DNA from: Orobanche coerulescens
Taxonomy: Eukaryota > Streptophyta > Magnoliopsida > Lamiales > Orobanchaceae
DNA length: 64,000 bases
Direction: 5' to 3'
NCBI GenBank assembly: GCA_033398695.1
Contig: CM065815.1
Location: 145,249,001-145,313,000, forward strand
How positions within the stretch are numbered: position 1 is the first letter of the stretch; every line of letters starts with the position of its first letter. The position numbers and the translations under genes were made by a program. Positions 46,221 to 58,522 of this stretch are shown here, piece by piece. Under the pieces are notes generated by a model. It saw only the letters and a program-made list of their open reading frames with translations. It had not been told where the DNA came from and did no database searches.

Positions 46221-46520
46221 CTGAGAATAAAATTAAAACACCATTCATCACATAATTCGACGCAAAATATATTGAAAAAACCTAAAAACAATATATATGC
46301 AATCAACCAACACCTTGAAAAACCACACATGCAAGCCACGATAGTGTGGACGTTTACATATACTTTTTCAAGTAGATTTTAATGTCTTTAATTTTACTAT
46401 CTAGCCAAGACACATTTTGACAAGTAAAATTAATAGTTGGCTCCTCTTGGCCATGTATTTAATTAATAGACTCCGATGGGGAGCTTATTAATTAATACAC
46501 CTAAGTGAACACAATAATTT
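46221..46520 (-). other. Element X leader, gag-proximal part
   Basis: Non-coding and AT-rich. It resembles the Y leader just before gag (about 38120-38425). Interrupted at 46520 by element E and continued at 55169. Confidence 0.8.
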
Positions 46521-47091
46521 TGTAATACCCGTAATTTCGATTTCCGGTAATTTCTTTTTTTTCGGCGGAAGTCCGTTTTGACGACTCGCTCATGACCGTT
46601 TCGTCATTCTGGGAATGATTAATTCTACACTTTTTGACATCCGAGTTCGTTTCGGTGTCGTTTTATTGAGTTCCGTGCTTTTTAGCGACTTTTCCGCACT
46701 TGAGTTCGATTCTTGCGAATCTCGTTCGAAACTGCTGTTTCGAGTTTCCCGTAAGTCCGTTTAACTTTGTTAGACGTGTTGTGAACTTCGGTTTGGTTAT
46801 TCGATCACGTATCGTGATTTTTGGGCGTTTTGGGCCATTTTTGTAATTTACCAAAAGTTACGGGTATCCGTATTTGTATTTGTTGTCTTGACCCTTTTCT
46901 TGGTCGCGTATGATTAATCATTGTAATATGTTTTCATTTCGGTTCGATGATGTTGTCCGCGAGCTTTTCGTCGTGTTCGTTAAAATGCGTTTTGAAATCA
47001 GTCGTCGGGTCATGGCGGGCACGATTGGCCGGACGGTGGCGGAGTCTGGCCGACGATTGCAGTGCAGGCAGCCGGGTTGGCGGCGAGAACC

Positions 47092-47375
47092 GGCGTAGCG
47101 CACGCTACTGCCGGAAGACTGCGTGCGCTAACTGGCAGGAGTAGCGCACGTTATGCGGCCGGCCGCCTTAGCTAGCGGGCCGAGCGGTAAGCGATGGGTC
47201 TTGGACTCGGGTGGATCGGCGAGTAGCGCACGCTACTACCGGACACTACGTGCGCTACGGCCGTGAGTAGCGACGCCTTCGGCCGAAAAGGCTGCCTTCG
47301 CTACCAGCGGCGGTGTCTCGGGCTGCGGCACAGGCGATAGCGTACGCTAGCTCGGCACCCTAACGCACGCTAGGC
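47092..47375. promoter_or_regulatory. TAGCGCACGCTA array upstream of the element E TATA box
   Basis: About nine copies or near-copies of GTAGCGCACGCTAC and its reverse, with CG-rich spacers, ending about 10 bp before TATAAAT. The motif is the same as in element D although the rest of the two LTRs is well diverged. The 3' LTR counterpart is 52452-52737. Confidence 0.65.
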
Positions 47376-47383
47376 TGCACCTG

Positions 47384-47390
47384 TATAAAT
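47384..47390 (+). promoter_or_regulatory. TATA box, element E 5' LTR
   Basis: TATAAAT in CACCTGTATAAATGTGAC. The 3' LTR copy is at 52747-52753. Confidence 0.7.
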
Positions 47391-49405
47391 GTGACAGAGC
47401 AGTCACATTTCCTCTCGTTTTTCATTTCCTCTCTTTCTCTTCCGCGGCTGGAGAATTGGAGATCTTCGAGCCATGATGTTTGTCAACAAATACATGAAGT
47501 TCTTGAGTTCATAACATCGATTAATCATCCGTTATCATCCTTTGATCCAGCGAATCAAGGTAATCTCTTCTTAGAACCCTAAATTCTTGAATTTGGGGGG
47601 TTTTGCGTATTTGTCCGATTCGTTCCATATTGTTGATTAATTCATGATGGGTATGATTAATCTTGGTAGTATTCTTGTGTTTAACATCATTTAATCCATT
47701 GTTCTTCGTCGAATCGAAGTATATTTCTTGATTTCCTTCGAATCGACTTTTTGGGGGATTTGTTCTCGATCTCGTTTTCCATCCATTTTTGTTGGATCGA
47801 TTGTGGTTAAATGATGTTGTTAAACATATTCTATGGATTGTATATCCATATTTCGACTTGGAATTCTGTTTTCGTGTTTTGTCGGGACGAATCGTGTTCT
47901 TGGCCGTTTTGGGGAAAACACTTGAACTTTCGTCATTTGTTCTTTGAATTCAACGGCTTTGAGTCGTGCTATGGAATTCATTTTCATTGTTGTTATTGTC
48001 CTTCGTAGTTTATTATCGCGAGTTGGCGTTCGGTGGAGTCGGCGAGTTCATAGTCGGTTCGTGCCAACCTACTTCGGTCGATTCTCCGCGTTGTGGTTAT
48101 TCGAGGCAAGTACCTTGTCCATACTATTCTTGTTTTGTGGATATGATAATTGGTGATCGTCTTGGTGTGTTTGTTTATTTGTTTGGAATGAGTTTTCAAA
48201 AGATTCGGCTAGCCTCGTTAAAGATTCACTTTCAAAACGCGTGTGTTTTGTAAATTGTGTGGGTTGCAAGTGACTACGTGAATCCTTTGGATATGTTTGG
48301 TATTGATGTTGCGCTTTATAATGCGTGGGTACGTATATTGCTTCTTTCCGTCGCGTTATGGTTGACGTGCGTGTTGTTATTTATTCATGTGGTCGTGGAC
48401 TGACGGATAAATTATGTGAATTGGTGTATTGATTTGATAATTGTTACAACGATTGATTGTGTGCTTGATGTTTGTGACAATGTGAATACTTGTTGTGAGA
48501 GACGTCATATCCGGGAGCCTCTGAGGGCGGGGCGAGTACTCCGGCCTGGTGTACGCTGCAATGTGCGGCTCCATATGGTTGGTGAACGCCGGTGTTTAAC
48601 CTGATGCGTGTTCAAGGGGCGGATCTTACGGGAGTGACGCCGGCACAGTGACATGTACAAGGGGCGGACGACATAGTGGAGTGAACGCCGGTGCACAGGT
48701 GTTCAGTGGAGGCGCCTGGCAGGATTATTGGTAACGGATATTTGAGTGATTAGCTAAGACCCCGTTACCGAATGATTATCGTATTTCATATTCTTTCAAC
48801 TCTTTTCAAAATGATGGTCTCGATATAGACCGTGATTTGTGATTTCTGAAAGTGTGTTTCGACTTGTTTTTAACATTGGTATCAGGGTTAATTAACCAAG
48901 GACATTTGACGAGATCTCCGAGGGTTAATTAATCAGGGGTCTTGAGCAGTATTGGGAGGACGAGAGGCTGTGTCTTTGATGGGCTGTGTTGTCATTCTGT
49001 GATTTAGGTCGAGAACCCCGTGTGATGTTGAGATGTTTGATCTCGTGTTGATATTATTTGTATTGGGTCGAGAACCCCGTGGAAATATTTGTGAAGACTC
49101 GCTTGTGTTGATTGAATGGTTTTCTTGCAAATTGCTTTCCGCCTACTGGTCGAGGACCCTGTTGATTTTGGAATGAGGAGGATTTGATAATCCTAAATTG
49201 TTTTCTATTAAAACTCTCGATGGCATCTTTAAACTGTTTTATAAATTGTTTTCCTTGATTTGTGATCTTTCGGTTTTGGAATGTTTTACCCAAACTCTTG
49301 CCTCGGGAAGTGCTTTTTGTCATGTTTGGATCTTTGAGGATTCCTGGTTATTGTTATTCGTGGAATGTGAATTGTATGGCTCGAATTTGCACTTTGTTCT
49401 TGCAC

Positions 49406-49472
49406 TAGCAAAACAGTGGAGTTTTGCTAACCCCCGAGTATTCGGGGGGTGGATGTCTATTTTTGCATTCAG
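49406..49472 (+). promoter_or_regulatory. Twin-hairpin/CTAAC module and acceptor-like site, element E 5' LTR
   Basis: TAGCAAAAC (49406-49414) pairs perfectly with GTTTTGCTA (49421-49429) around the loop AGTGGA. CTAAC overlaps the stem end. CCCCCGA (49431-49437) pairs with TCGGGGG (49442-49448) around GTAT. TTTTTGCATTCAG then ends at 49472. The 3' LTR copy is at 54769-54811. Confidence 0.65.
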
Positions 49473-49806
49473 GTTTTTGGATCATAACACAGGGTCGGCA
49501 CGAAGGATGATGAAAGATGATCGATACTAATCACATGAGGAACCATACATTGTTTATTGGTTCAGTTGTACTTTATTTTCCGTTGCTATATTTTTTCCGT
49601 TGTATGGGTGTGGTTGTATTTTGACCCCTGCGTGGGCATAAGTTGTATTTGAGTGGTATGTATTTATTGAAAGACCAAATCGGTCTACTGAGTCATTTTA
49701 GCCCTAAAGGCATGGTTGAGTTGTTATATGTTGTTACCAGCCTGGTAGATCCTTGAGGAAAGGTTCTACGGCGTGTAATATCCCTGAGCGGATTGAGGGT
49801 GTTACA

Positions 49807-51839
49807 TAAATGGTATCAGAGCTTAGGTTGAGGAAACCTAGGCTATCGGGTCAAGTCGTGTTGTTTGAGTCTTGTTTCGTCGGATTTTATCTGACTGAGT
49901 CGTGTCGCGACGCGTCGTCTGAGTTTGTTGGTCGTGATTAGTATCTTGGGGCGATCATCATCTTCGTGCGACCTGTGGATGTAAGTCTCCCTTCCTTGTG
50001 TTGTGCCTCGTGTGACACGAGCTATTTTTTTTTATGATTATTTATTAAGTGACGGAATCCTCTTATGGATTTTGATTTCTTGATATGTGGTTATTTGACC
50101 CTCATATTTCGTTCATATGAGGAGTAGTGTTGCTGGATTGTGCATGTTTGACTTTATTTCTTTTATCCGCTGCGTGAGTTCTTTTGTAATGGCTTTCGGT
50201 ATTTTACCGACTGAGTTTTATTTCGAAAACCGGTTCCCTAAACTAAGTTTTTGGCATTTTGGCCTTGATCGTTTAGCAAAATTCTTATGACGGTATTTAA
50301 CATGTTGTAAATGGCTTTTGTAAGTTTGTGAAACATTACCGTCATCGGCCTTTTTGGCATTTTTGTAAATAGTTTATAGTCTGGTGGGTTCCGGCGCGGG
50401 ACCCACGGCGCTATAATGATCCGCGTAATTACCTGAAATTTTTGGGCATTCTAGCCCATTGAATTATTTTTGAAAACATTGAGTATCTTAGAAAATAAAT
50501 TTCGAGACGTAATTTTAAAATGAATTATTTTCTCGTGGTACATCCAAGGTGCCACAACATGTTTCAAAATTCTTCTACCTCGAGGACCAAAATGTTTTGA
50601 GATATTTTTTCTATTTAGAAACACTTATACTTAGACCCGAGGGTCGAATATTTCTGAAAGTCTTTCGCTAAAAGAAAATGTCCTCATTTTTACCAAACGC
50701 ATGATGGTTTTTAAAGTCTCGATAACGATGTTTCACGTTTGTACTTTTTTGAAAGGTGATACTCAAGATCAACCGGTGTTCTTCTAAAATTATTTTCAAA
50801 ATGAGGTTTTCATTTTTAAAACCTATCCATTCCCGTTTGAGGGCTGGGTATGTATGTAGGATGTTCGCGTTGTCATTATGATGTTTGCTCCCGAGTATGA
50901 TCAAATTGGCAGTGTGAGCGTTGAGTCGTTTTCCACATATTTGTTGTGTTAGCCCTCTGAGAGAGGTGGGATGTTGGTGTTGAATATTGTCGCCTCGTAG
51001 TGATTTCTGTGTTGTCGCGCATGTGCGAGCTGTGAGAGCTTGGTTTGGTATGACCGTGTGCATCGGTGATGGTTCCGTTAGGTGTCGGTTGTTTAATGTC
51101 TTGTTACCTTGCTTCCGTTTTTGTGAATTTTGTGGACGAGGTCGAAGGTAATACCCGTACTATTTTGACTTCGGTATTTTCTCTTTCTCCAGTCTATCGA
51201 TTCGCTCATGTTCGTTGATACTTTATGATCTTGTTCAGTATTTCGGTTTTATCGTCCGAACGAGATGTGATCTTGTTTTGGGTCGATCTGGTTATCGCTG
51301 TGACTTTTCCGAGTTAGGTTCGATTCTTGTGAACCTTGGAGTTGTTGTTTGAATTTTATTGTTCTTCGTGATTCGAACATGATTGTTCGCTTTTTGTTGT
51401 CTCGACCGTTGTGGTTCGATCGTTTGATTGTTCGGTTTTTGTTGATCTCGTCTCGTGATTGTTGAGCGTTCAGACTCCTTCGGGAAATTAGTCTCGTTTC
51501 GATCTTCCAACTCTTGGGCGGTGGAATTCTGTATTCTGCGTTTGGCTCGCGTTTTGATTGATGAACCGTTGGGTTGGTCAATCGTATTGATTTTCGTTCG
51601 TTGTGTTTTGTGATTGTTCGGATAATCGACTCGATTGTATTGTCTGTTTGCTGACGCTTGTCACTTGTTGATTTTATTATGTCTCTACCGGTGGCGTGTT
51701 GGTCGTCATGGAGCGTGTTTTCACGTCGTATGTCTCTTTGTGTTTCTTACAGCGTTTCGCCGTCTGGCGCGAGTTTTCGGTTTTTGTGTATCTCGTCGAG
51801 TTTTCCTGGCAGGGGATATTGCTTCTCCCTACTTGTTTT
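49807..51839 (+). other. Element E body: PBS, leader and non-coding filler
   Basis: The PBS lies at 49811-49822. The leader part at about 50285-50410 (GACGGTATTTAACATG, GGCCTTTTTGGCATTT, TGGTGGGTTCCGGCG) matches the leader of A. From 50450 on I see no coding motif in any frame. Confidence 0.75.
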
Positions 51840-51876
51840 AAGTTTCAGGACGAAACTTCTTTTAAGGAGGGTAGAA
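51840..51876 (+). promoter_or_regulatory. Pre-PPT hairpin and polypurine tract, element E
   Basis: AAGTTTC/GAAACTT (51840-51858) around AGGAC, followed by a tract ending GGAGGGTAGAA directly before the 3' LTR. The hairpin persists although the element has no coding. Confidence 0.8.
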
Positions 51877-54800
51877 TGTAATACCCGTAATTTCGATTTC
51901 CGGAAATTTCTTTTTTTTCGGCGGAAGTCCATTTTGACGACTCGCTCATGACCGTTTCGTCATTCTGGGAATGATTAATTCTACACTTTTTGACATTCGA
52001 GTTCGTTTCGGTGCCGTTTTGTTGAGTTTCGTGCTTTTTAGCGACTTTTCTGCACTTGAGTTCGATTCTTGTGAATCTCGTTCGAAACTGCTGTTTTGAG
52101 TTTCCCGTAAGTCCGTTTAACTTTGTTAGACGTGTTGTGAACTTCGGTTTGATTATTCGATCACGTATCGTGATTTTCGGGCGTTTTGGGCCATTTTTGT
52201 AATTTACCCAAAGTTACGGGTATCTGTATCTGTATTTGTTGTCTCGACCTTTTTCTTGGTCGCGTATGATTAATCATTGTAATATGTTTTCATTTCGGGT
52301 CGATGATGTTGTCCGCGAGCTTTTCATCGTGTTCGTTCCGTACGTTTTCGGAAATCGAGTCGTCGGGTCATGGCAGCTGAACAGCTGGCCGGACGGTGGC
52401 GGGTCCTGGCCGGACGGTTGCGGGCACTGGTCGGGCTGACGCGGCAGGAACCGGCGTAGTGCACGCTCGCCGAGGCTGCGTGCGCTAATCGCGGGAGTAA
52501 GCGCCGCGTTACGCCGGCCGACGACGCCGCTAGCGGCCGAGGCGATAAGCGATGGGTACTGGACTCGGGTGGATCGGTAGGTAGCGCACGCTACTGACGG
52601 ACACTACGTACGCTACGACCGGTAGGTAGCGCACGCTACGGCCGAAAGGCTGCGCGCGCTACCTGGCCGAGCAGTGTCTCTGGACTGCGGCCTGGGCCGA
52701 TAGCGTACGCTAGCTCGGCAGCCTAGTGCACGCTAGGCTGCACCTGTATAAATGTGACAGAGCAGTCACATTTCCTCTCGTTTTTCATTTCCTCTCTTTC
52801 CCTTCCACGGCTGGAGACTTGGAGATCTTCGAGCCATGATGTTTGTCAACAAATACATGAAGTTCTTGAGTTCATAACATCGATTAATCATCTGTTATCA
52901 TCCTTTGATCCAGCGAATCAAGGTAATCTCTTCTTAGAACTCTAAATTCTTGAATTTGGGGGGTTTTGCATTTTTGTCCGATTCGTTCCGTATTGTTGAT
53001 TAATTCATAATGAGTATGATTAATCTTGGTAGTATTCTTGTGTTTAACATCATTTAATCCATTGTTCTTCGTCGAATCGAAGTATATTTCTTGATTTCCT
53101 TCGAATCGACTTTTTGGGGGATTTGTTCTCGATCTCGTTTTCCATCCATTTTTGTTGGATCGATTGTGGTTAAATGATGTTGTTAAACATATTCTATGGA
53201 TTGTATATCCATATTTCGACTTGGAATTCTGTTTTCGTATTTTGTCGGGACGAATCGTGTTCTTGGCCGTTTTGGGGAAAACACTTGAACTTTCGTCATT
53301 TGTTCTTTGAATTCAACGGCTTTGAGTCGTGCTATGGAATTCATTTTCATTGTTATTATTGTCCTTCATAGTTTATTATCGCGAGTTGGCGTTCGGTGGA
53401 GTCGGCGAGTTCGTAGTCGGTTCGTGCCAACCAACTTCGGTCGATTCTCCGCGTTGTGGTTATTCAAGGCAAGTACCTTGTCCATACTATTCTTGTTTTG
53501 TGGATATTATAATTGGTGATCGTCTTGGTGTGTTTGTTTATTTGTTTGAAATGAGTTTTCAAAAGATTCGGCTAGCCTCGTTAAAGATTCACTTTCAAAA
53601 CGTGTGTGTTTTGTAAATTGTGTGGGTTGCAAGTGACTACGTGAATCCTTTGGATATGTTTGGTATTGATGTTGCGCTTGATAATGCGTGGGTACGTATA
53701 TTGCTTCTTTCCGTCGCGTTATGGTTGATGTGCGTGTTGTTATTTATTCGTGTGGTCGTGGACTGACGGATAAATTATGTGAATTGGTGTATTGATTTGA
53801 TAATTGTTACAACGATTGATTGTGTGCTTGATGTTTGTGACAATGTGAATACTTGTTGTGAGAGACGTCATATCCGGGAGCCTCTGAGGGCGGGGCGAGT
53901 ACTCCGGCCTGGTGTACGCTGCAATGTGCGGCTCCATATGGTTGGTGAACGCCGGTGTTTAACCTGATGCGTGTTCAAGGGGCGGCTCTTACGGGAGTGA
54001 CGCCGGCGCGGTGACATGTACAAGGGGCGGCCGACATAGTGGAGTGAACGCCGGTGCACAGGTGTTCAGTGGAGGCGCCTGGCAGGCTTATTAGTAACGG
54101 ATATTTGAGTGATTAGCTAAGACCCCATTACCGAATGATTATCGTATTTCAAATTCTTTCAACTCTTTTCAAAATGCTAGTCTCGATATAGACCGTGATT
54201 TGTGATTTCTGAAAGTGTGTTTCAACTTGTTTTTAACGTTGGTATCAGGGTTAATTAACCAAGGACATTTGACGAGATCTCCGAGGGTTAATTAATCAGG
54301 GGTCTTGAGCAGTATTGGGAGGACGAGAGGCTGTGTCTTTGATGGGCTGTGTTGTCATTCTGTGATTTGGGTCGAGAACCCCGTGTGATGTTGAGATGTT
54401 TGATCTCGTGTTGATATTATTTGTATTGGGTCGAGAACCCCGTGGAAATATTTGTGAAGACTCGCTTGTGTTGATTGAATGGTTTTCTTGCAAATTGCTT
54501 TCCGCCTACTGGTCGAGGACCCTGTTGATTTTGGAATGAGGAGGATTTGATAATCCTAAATTGTTTTCTATTAAAACTCTCGATGGCATCTTTAAACTGT
54601 TTTATAAATTGTTTTCCTTGATTTGTGATCTTTCGGTTTTGGAATGTTTTACCCAAACTCTTGCCTCGGGAAGTGCTTTTTGTCATGTTTGGATCTTTGA
54701 GGATTCCTGGTTATTGTTATTCGTGGAATGTGAATTGTATGGCTCGTATTTGCACTTTGTTCTTGCACTAGCAAAACAGTGGAGTTTTGCTAACCCCCGA

Positions 54801-55168
54801 GTATTCGGGGGGTGGATGTCTATTTTGCATTCAGGTTTTTGGAGCATAACACAGGGTCGGCACGAAGGATGATGAAATATGATCGATACTAATCACATGA
54901 GGAACTGTACATTGTTTATTGGTTCAGTTGTACTTTATTTTCCGCTGCTATATTTTTTCTGTTGTACGGGTGTGGTTGTATTTTGACCCCTGCGTGGGCA
55001 TGAGTTGTATTTGAGTGGTATGTATTTATTGAAAGACCAAATCGGTCTACTGAGTCATTTTAGCCCTAAAGGCATGGTTGAGTTGTTATATGTTGTTACC
55101 AGCCTGGTAGATCCTTGAGGAAAGGTTCTACGACGTGTAATATCCCTGAGCGGATTGGGGGTGTTACA
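51877..55168 (+). repeat. Element E 3' LTR (3292 bp)
   Basis: Nearly identical to the 5' LTR except in the TAGCGCACGCTA array (52452-52737), where spacers and copies differ markedly. It ends GTGTTACA followed by AATTT. Confidence 0.93.
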
Positions 55169-56168
55169 AATTTAACAAACCTTAGAATATTATTTAATGA
55201 TAATAGTCCTACAGATGGAGAGGTCCTATCATAAAAAATAATATTCACTTTTTTGTTGTCAAATTTGAAGTTTAAAACCAGTGAGCCAATAATTAGCACA
55301 TCCGATGTGAAGGAAAACTCTAATGTCAACGCGCATGCTAATTATTTCACAATTTAAACCAATTATGGAGGCCAATTTGATTTTGAAAAATCAATTTAAA
55401 ATCACTTAGTTATTTTAAAAAATTAAGGCTTTTAATGTTCTCGTCCTAACATGCAAGGAAACATATAACTCATACATCCATACATGTCATACATCAAAAC
55501 AATAAAAACCAACAAATAATAAAATTGGATAATTAAATCCAATTATCATGGCTTTTATTCCTCGTTTTGAATAACGAGATAATCTTCGGCTCGTTTGCTC
55601 CCACTGCTTCAAGCATCTCGCGGAAAAACGAATCGAACGACCCGAATCGGACAATTTGGCTCTTTGCCCAACCGCTCGGCCGCTCGCCCGCCATTGCCGA
55701 ACTGCCCGTCTTCTTGCGAACCGCCCGAGCTGACCAACTGCGCCTGATCTTTGGCCGACCCGCCGATCATCTCCTTGCTGGTCCCGGTTGGTTCGTCCGA
55801 TCGGGACTCCTCTTCGCGCTGGACTTCTTTTTCTTTCGTACTTTTAGTGTTCCAACTCGATTACAATTTTATTCAAAATAAAATACATCGAATTTACATC
55901 AAATTACAAGAAAAAATAAATCATATTCTAACCGTGGATTTTCTCACGGAAAAAACTTATACATGCCACAAAAACGGGTCAAATTACCAAAACGCGTAAA
56001 TAAATAAAAAACATCACATAGCCATGATAATTGGATCATATTTTCTTGCAAGACAAATTCTAGCAAAATATTCCCAAAAATCATACTATACGAATATTTA
56101 ATTGCTAGCATATTAATCACCAAATTAATTAAATTGAACAAAACCTAAAGACCGTCTCCGATACCAAT
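55169..56168 (-). other. Element X leader, LTR-proximal part with PBS
   Basis: Continuation of the X leader after element E. It includes a GC-rich block (about 55570-55830), as in the Y leader (37385-37700). The PBS lies at the LTR edge (complement of 56155-56166). No coding is convincing. Confidence 0.8.
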
Positions 56169-57657
56169 TGTTGGAATATAAAACGCAGCGGAAGCGAGTT
56201 GGTGGTGATAATTTAATAAAAGGTTTTATAAACTAACCAACGCAAAAACTGGATCTATTTAGGCTTGTCAACTAATTAACTAAACAGATTAATAAACAAT
56301 TAAATAAACATATTTACGCATGGGAGTCGGTAATTTTTACCTTTGACGCGAAGTGGTAGAAAAATCCCTTTTGGTCGATTTATGTCCTCTTCGTGTTCCT
56401 CTCCGATCTTCTTGTATTTCTACCTCAAGATCTTCTAGAGTATATCCCGCCTACGTCCGGATGTCGTGTGGGCAACAATCTACCGGACTACTTGGAGCAC
56501 TATATGGATCGGCCGAACCTTTCTTCTCAAGAATCTCACGATTTTTTGTTCTCTCTATTTTTCTTGAACAGTTTGAGTATTTTAGAAAAATATTGTGTTA
56601 ACCAAATTGTGGAATCCAAGACACAAGTCAAGATCCACAATTAAAACACACACAAAAAAATCGATTTCTAGGGCAGTAATAATGGTAGAAAATCGGCCAT
56701 CCCAAGTCTCATATTTATAGGTGTTTTGGGCTACTCTAGGGACCTTAATGAGGATATGGTAAGGACTCTTAATAGATATCTTCTTCCCATATAAGCACTC
56801 TTCCTAATATTAAGACTCTTATTAATATCAACTTAGTCCACTAATAAGTTAATATTGAACTTCCTACCAAAATCCCAAATTACGAAATTGGGCTTCTTTT
56901 TAAATTAATTATTTCTCGTGTTTAAGATATTCCATGTCCATTAATTAATTTAAGCTACTGACAGCTTTTAATTAATTAATGTATTATACATGAGTATACC
57001 ACTCGACCTTTATTATTATATCGGAAAATTAATTCCACCTGCAGGGTTTGATATAATAATCCTTTCGAGTGCCTCAAGGGACATGATAAACCCGACTAGT
57101 CGGGACACGATTTCTAGCTATAATATTAATTATCATATAAATAATAATATTGTCCAAAATATCGAGCATATTGAGTCAATCATTGTGCCTCTCACCCATG
57201 ATAAATCAAAGCAATAAATATTAAATATATATAATTAAATATTAATCACTAGAATTAAGAAATAATAATTGTCCGAGATGTACGTTCTTCTTATAGTCAG
57301 TAGAGAAGAATCTATCTCACCTCGATCATATTCAACGTATACCGTATACGCTAATATATGCTAATGGTCAAGACCAACCAATATCAAGCATATACTACAA
57401 CCTCTCACATAACGGTCTAATGTTATATAGGTTGTGAACTAAATATTACTATATAAGGAACCGATAATGTGATATTCTGTGTGACACGACACACCACATT
57501 ATCTACAATATAAAGTAATTTAGACTGCATTTGCATAACCATAGCGTGAATAAATATGCAAAACATGTGATAAATGAATTAAATATTCTCATAGATAAAG
57601 ACCGGAAAATTAGGTAATACAAGCATAAAGTATGCTTTGACGTATACAACCCTAACA
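56169..57657 (-). repeat. Element X 5' LTR (1489 bp)
   Basis: Homologous to 32361-33829 with scattered substitutions and small indels, visibly more than between the two Y LTRs. X therefore predates Y and E, which agrees with the nesting order. Confidence 0.9.
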
Positions 57658-58522
57658 CTTTGGCCCTAATTGTGATACGGCTTCGTGCCGTGGCTTCGGC
57701 CCTAATTGTGATACGGCTTCGTGCCGTGGCTTCGGCCCTATTCGATACAGCTTCAGGCTGTTTTGACTTCAGGTGATTGTAATATTTGACAGTGTAGGCT
57801 GAGTGGCTTTCAGGCCTTGTGATGTTTTGGTAATTTCATTGGAGCCTTCGGGCAGTGTGATTCATAATTAATTCAGTTCTGGTTTGGTTCATGTCGTGTA
57901 ATTCATTGTGGTTCTCTATAAATATGATTCGCCGTCGGGCACTTATGTTCTAACCTGTTGAACAAGTATTAATAGTATGTCGTTGGCATAGTGTTTCACG
58001 AATGCTCGGTTCTTACCCTGGGTTGTGAGCATCTCGTATTATTATTATCATTGTACCGTTTCATACTGCCTTTGGATGCATATCATGTTATACATATATT
58101 TGATGTTCATTATCTGGATGACTGACCCCGTGAGGGCGGAACATATTTTCACGTTTTAGGTGCTTGCGAGGAGAGAGTTGAGACACAGGGGCATGATGAT
58201 GGCGACGAGGCATTCGAGCGATACTAGTCCGAGTTGTTCATGTTTGTCAGTCAGTTGGAGTGTTCTCCAGTTTGTCAGTCATTGTCATTTTGTATTACCC
58301 AAGCAGATACTCGTGGATGTTGTTGTATTTTCATTCTTGGCCATGTAGGCCCATCGTTGTCATTGAAATTCCTTATCGGAATATTGTGTCGGATATCATA
58401 GTAGGGACTGTGATCTCCCTTGTTGGTTAATTTTAATGTATTTCAGTCATGTTCGCCTGGTGGATCTCCGGGTGTGGGGTCCACGGCACTGTAATAATCC
58501 AATGGGATTTGAGGGTGTTACA

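Larger units (their letters stand above)
46521..49806 (+). repeat. Element E 5' LTR (3286 bp)
   Basis: In order: TAGCGCACGCTA array (47092-47375), TATAAAT (47384-47390), pyrimidine-rich leader, donor-like CAAGGTAAT (GT at 47560), AGGCAAGT (GC at 48106), GC-rich block (48500-48730), twin hairpins with CTAAC (49406-49448), acceptor-like TTCAG (ends 49472), and a terminal hairpin (49745-49769). Confidence 0.93.
46521..55168 (+). mobile_element. Element E: gypsy-type LTR retrotransposon with 3.3-kb LTRs and no coding
   Basis: A complete element with a perfect target duplication AATTT (46516-46520 and 55169-55173). LTRs are 46521-49806 and 51877-55168 (3286 and 3292 bp), TGTAATACCCGT ... GTGTTACA. 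The PBS TGGTATCAGAGC is at 49811-49822, and the PPT ends at 51876. The 2.07-kb body has no recognisable gag or pol. With its long LTRs it fits the large non-autonomous LTR class (LARD-like). Its LTR ends and leader resemble element A. It is inserted in the X leader. Confidence 0.95.
32361..57657 (-). mobile_element. Element X: Ty1/copia LTR retrotransposon, minus strand, carrying elements Y and E
   Basis: Read on the minus strand, the 5' LTR is 56169-57657 and the 3' LTR 32361-33829. Flanks are CTTCG (32356-32360) and CTTTG (57658-57662), a 5-bp target duplication with one change. The PBS TGGTATCGGAGA is complementary to 56155-56166. Coding runs 46220 to about 44253 (gag, protease, integrase) and 35555 to 33904 (RT, RNase H). 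Element Y and a deletion lie between these, and element E lies in the leader. LTR ends and coding resemble Y, so X and Y are two subfamilies of one copia family (TNT1-94-like Pol in usual annotation). Confidence 0.9.
30070..58522 (+). repeat. Element D: gypsy 3' LTR, split by element X
   Basis: The LTR starts TGTAATACCCGACTTTGG at 30070, is interrupted at 32360 by element X, and resumes at 57663 to end GAGGGTGTTACA at 58522. Without X and its target duplication it is about 3.15 kb. It contains TAGCGCACGCTA repeats (30282-30720), TATATAT (30730-30736), a donor-like CAAGGTAAT (GT at 30910), AGGCAAGT (GC at 31456), and several tandem repeats. A CTGAC box plus a CCC/GGG mini-stem (58122-58136), an acceptor-like TTTTAG (ends 58159) and a terminal hairpin (58460-58484) follow. 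No 5' LTR or pol is visible, so the 5' part is lost. Confidence 0.85.

Noticed and set aside
30070..58522. D as a solo LTR
   Set aside because: A PPT with the family hairpin directly precedes it, so it is a 3' LTR with some body left, and no 5-bp duplication frames the LTR.
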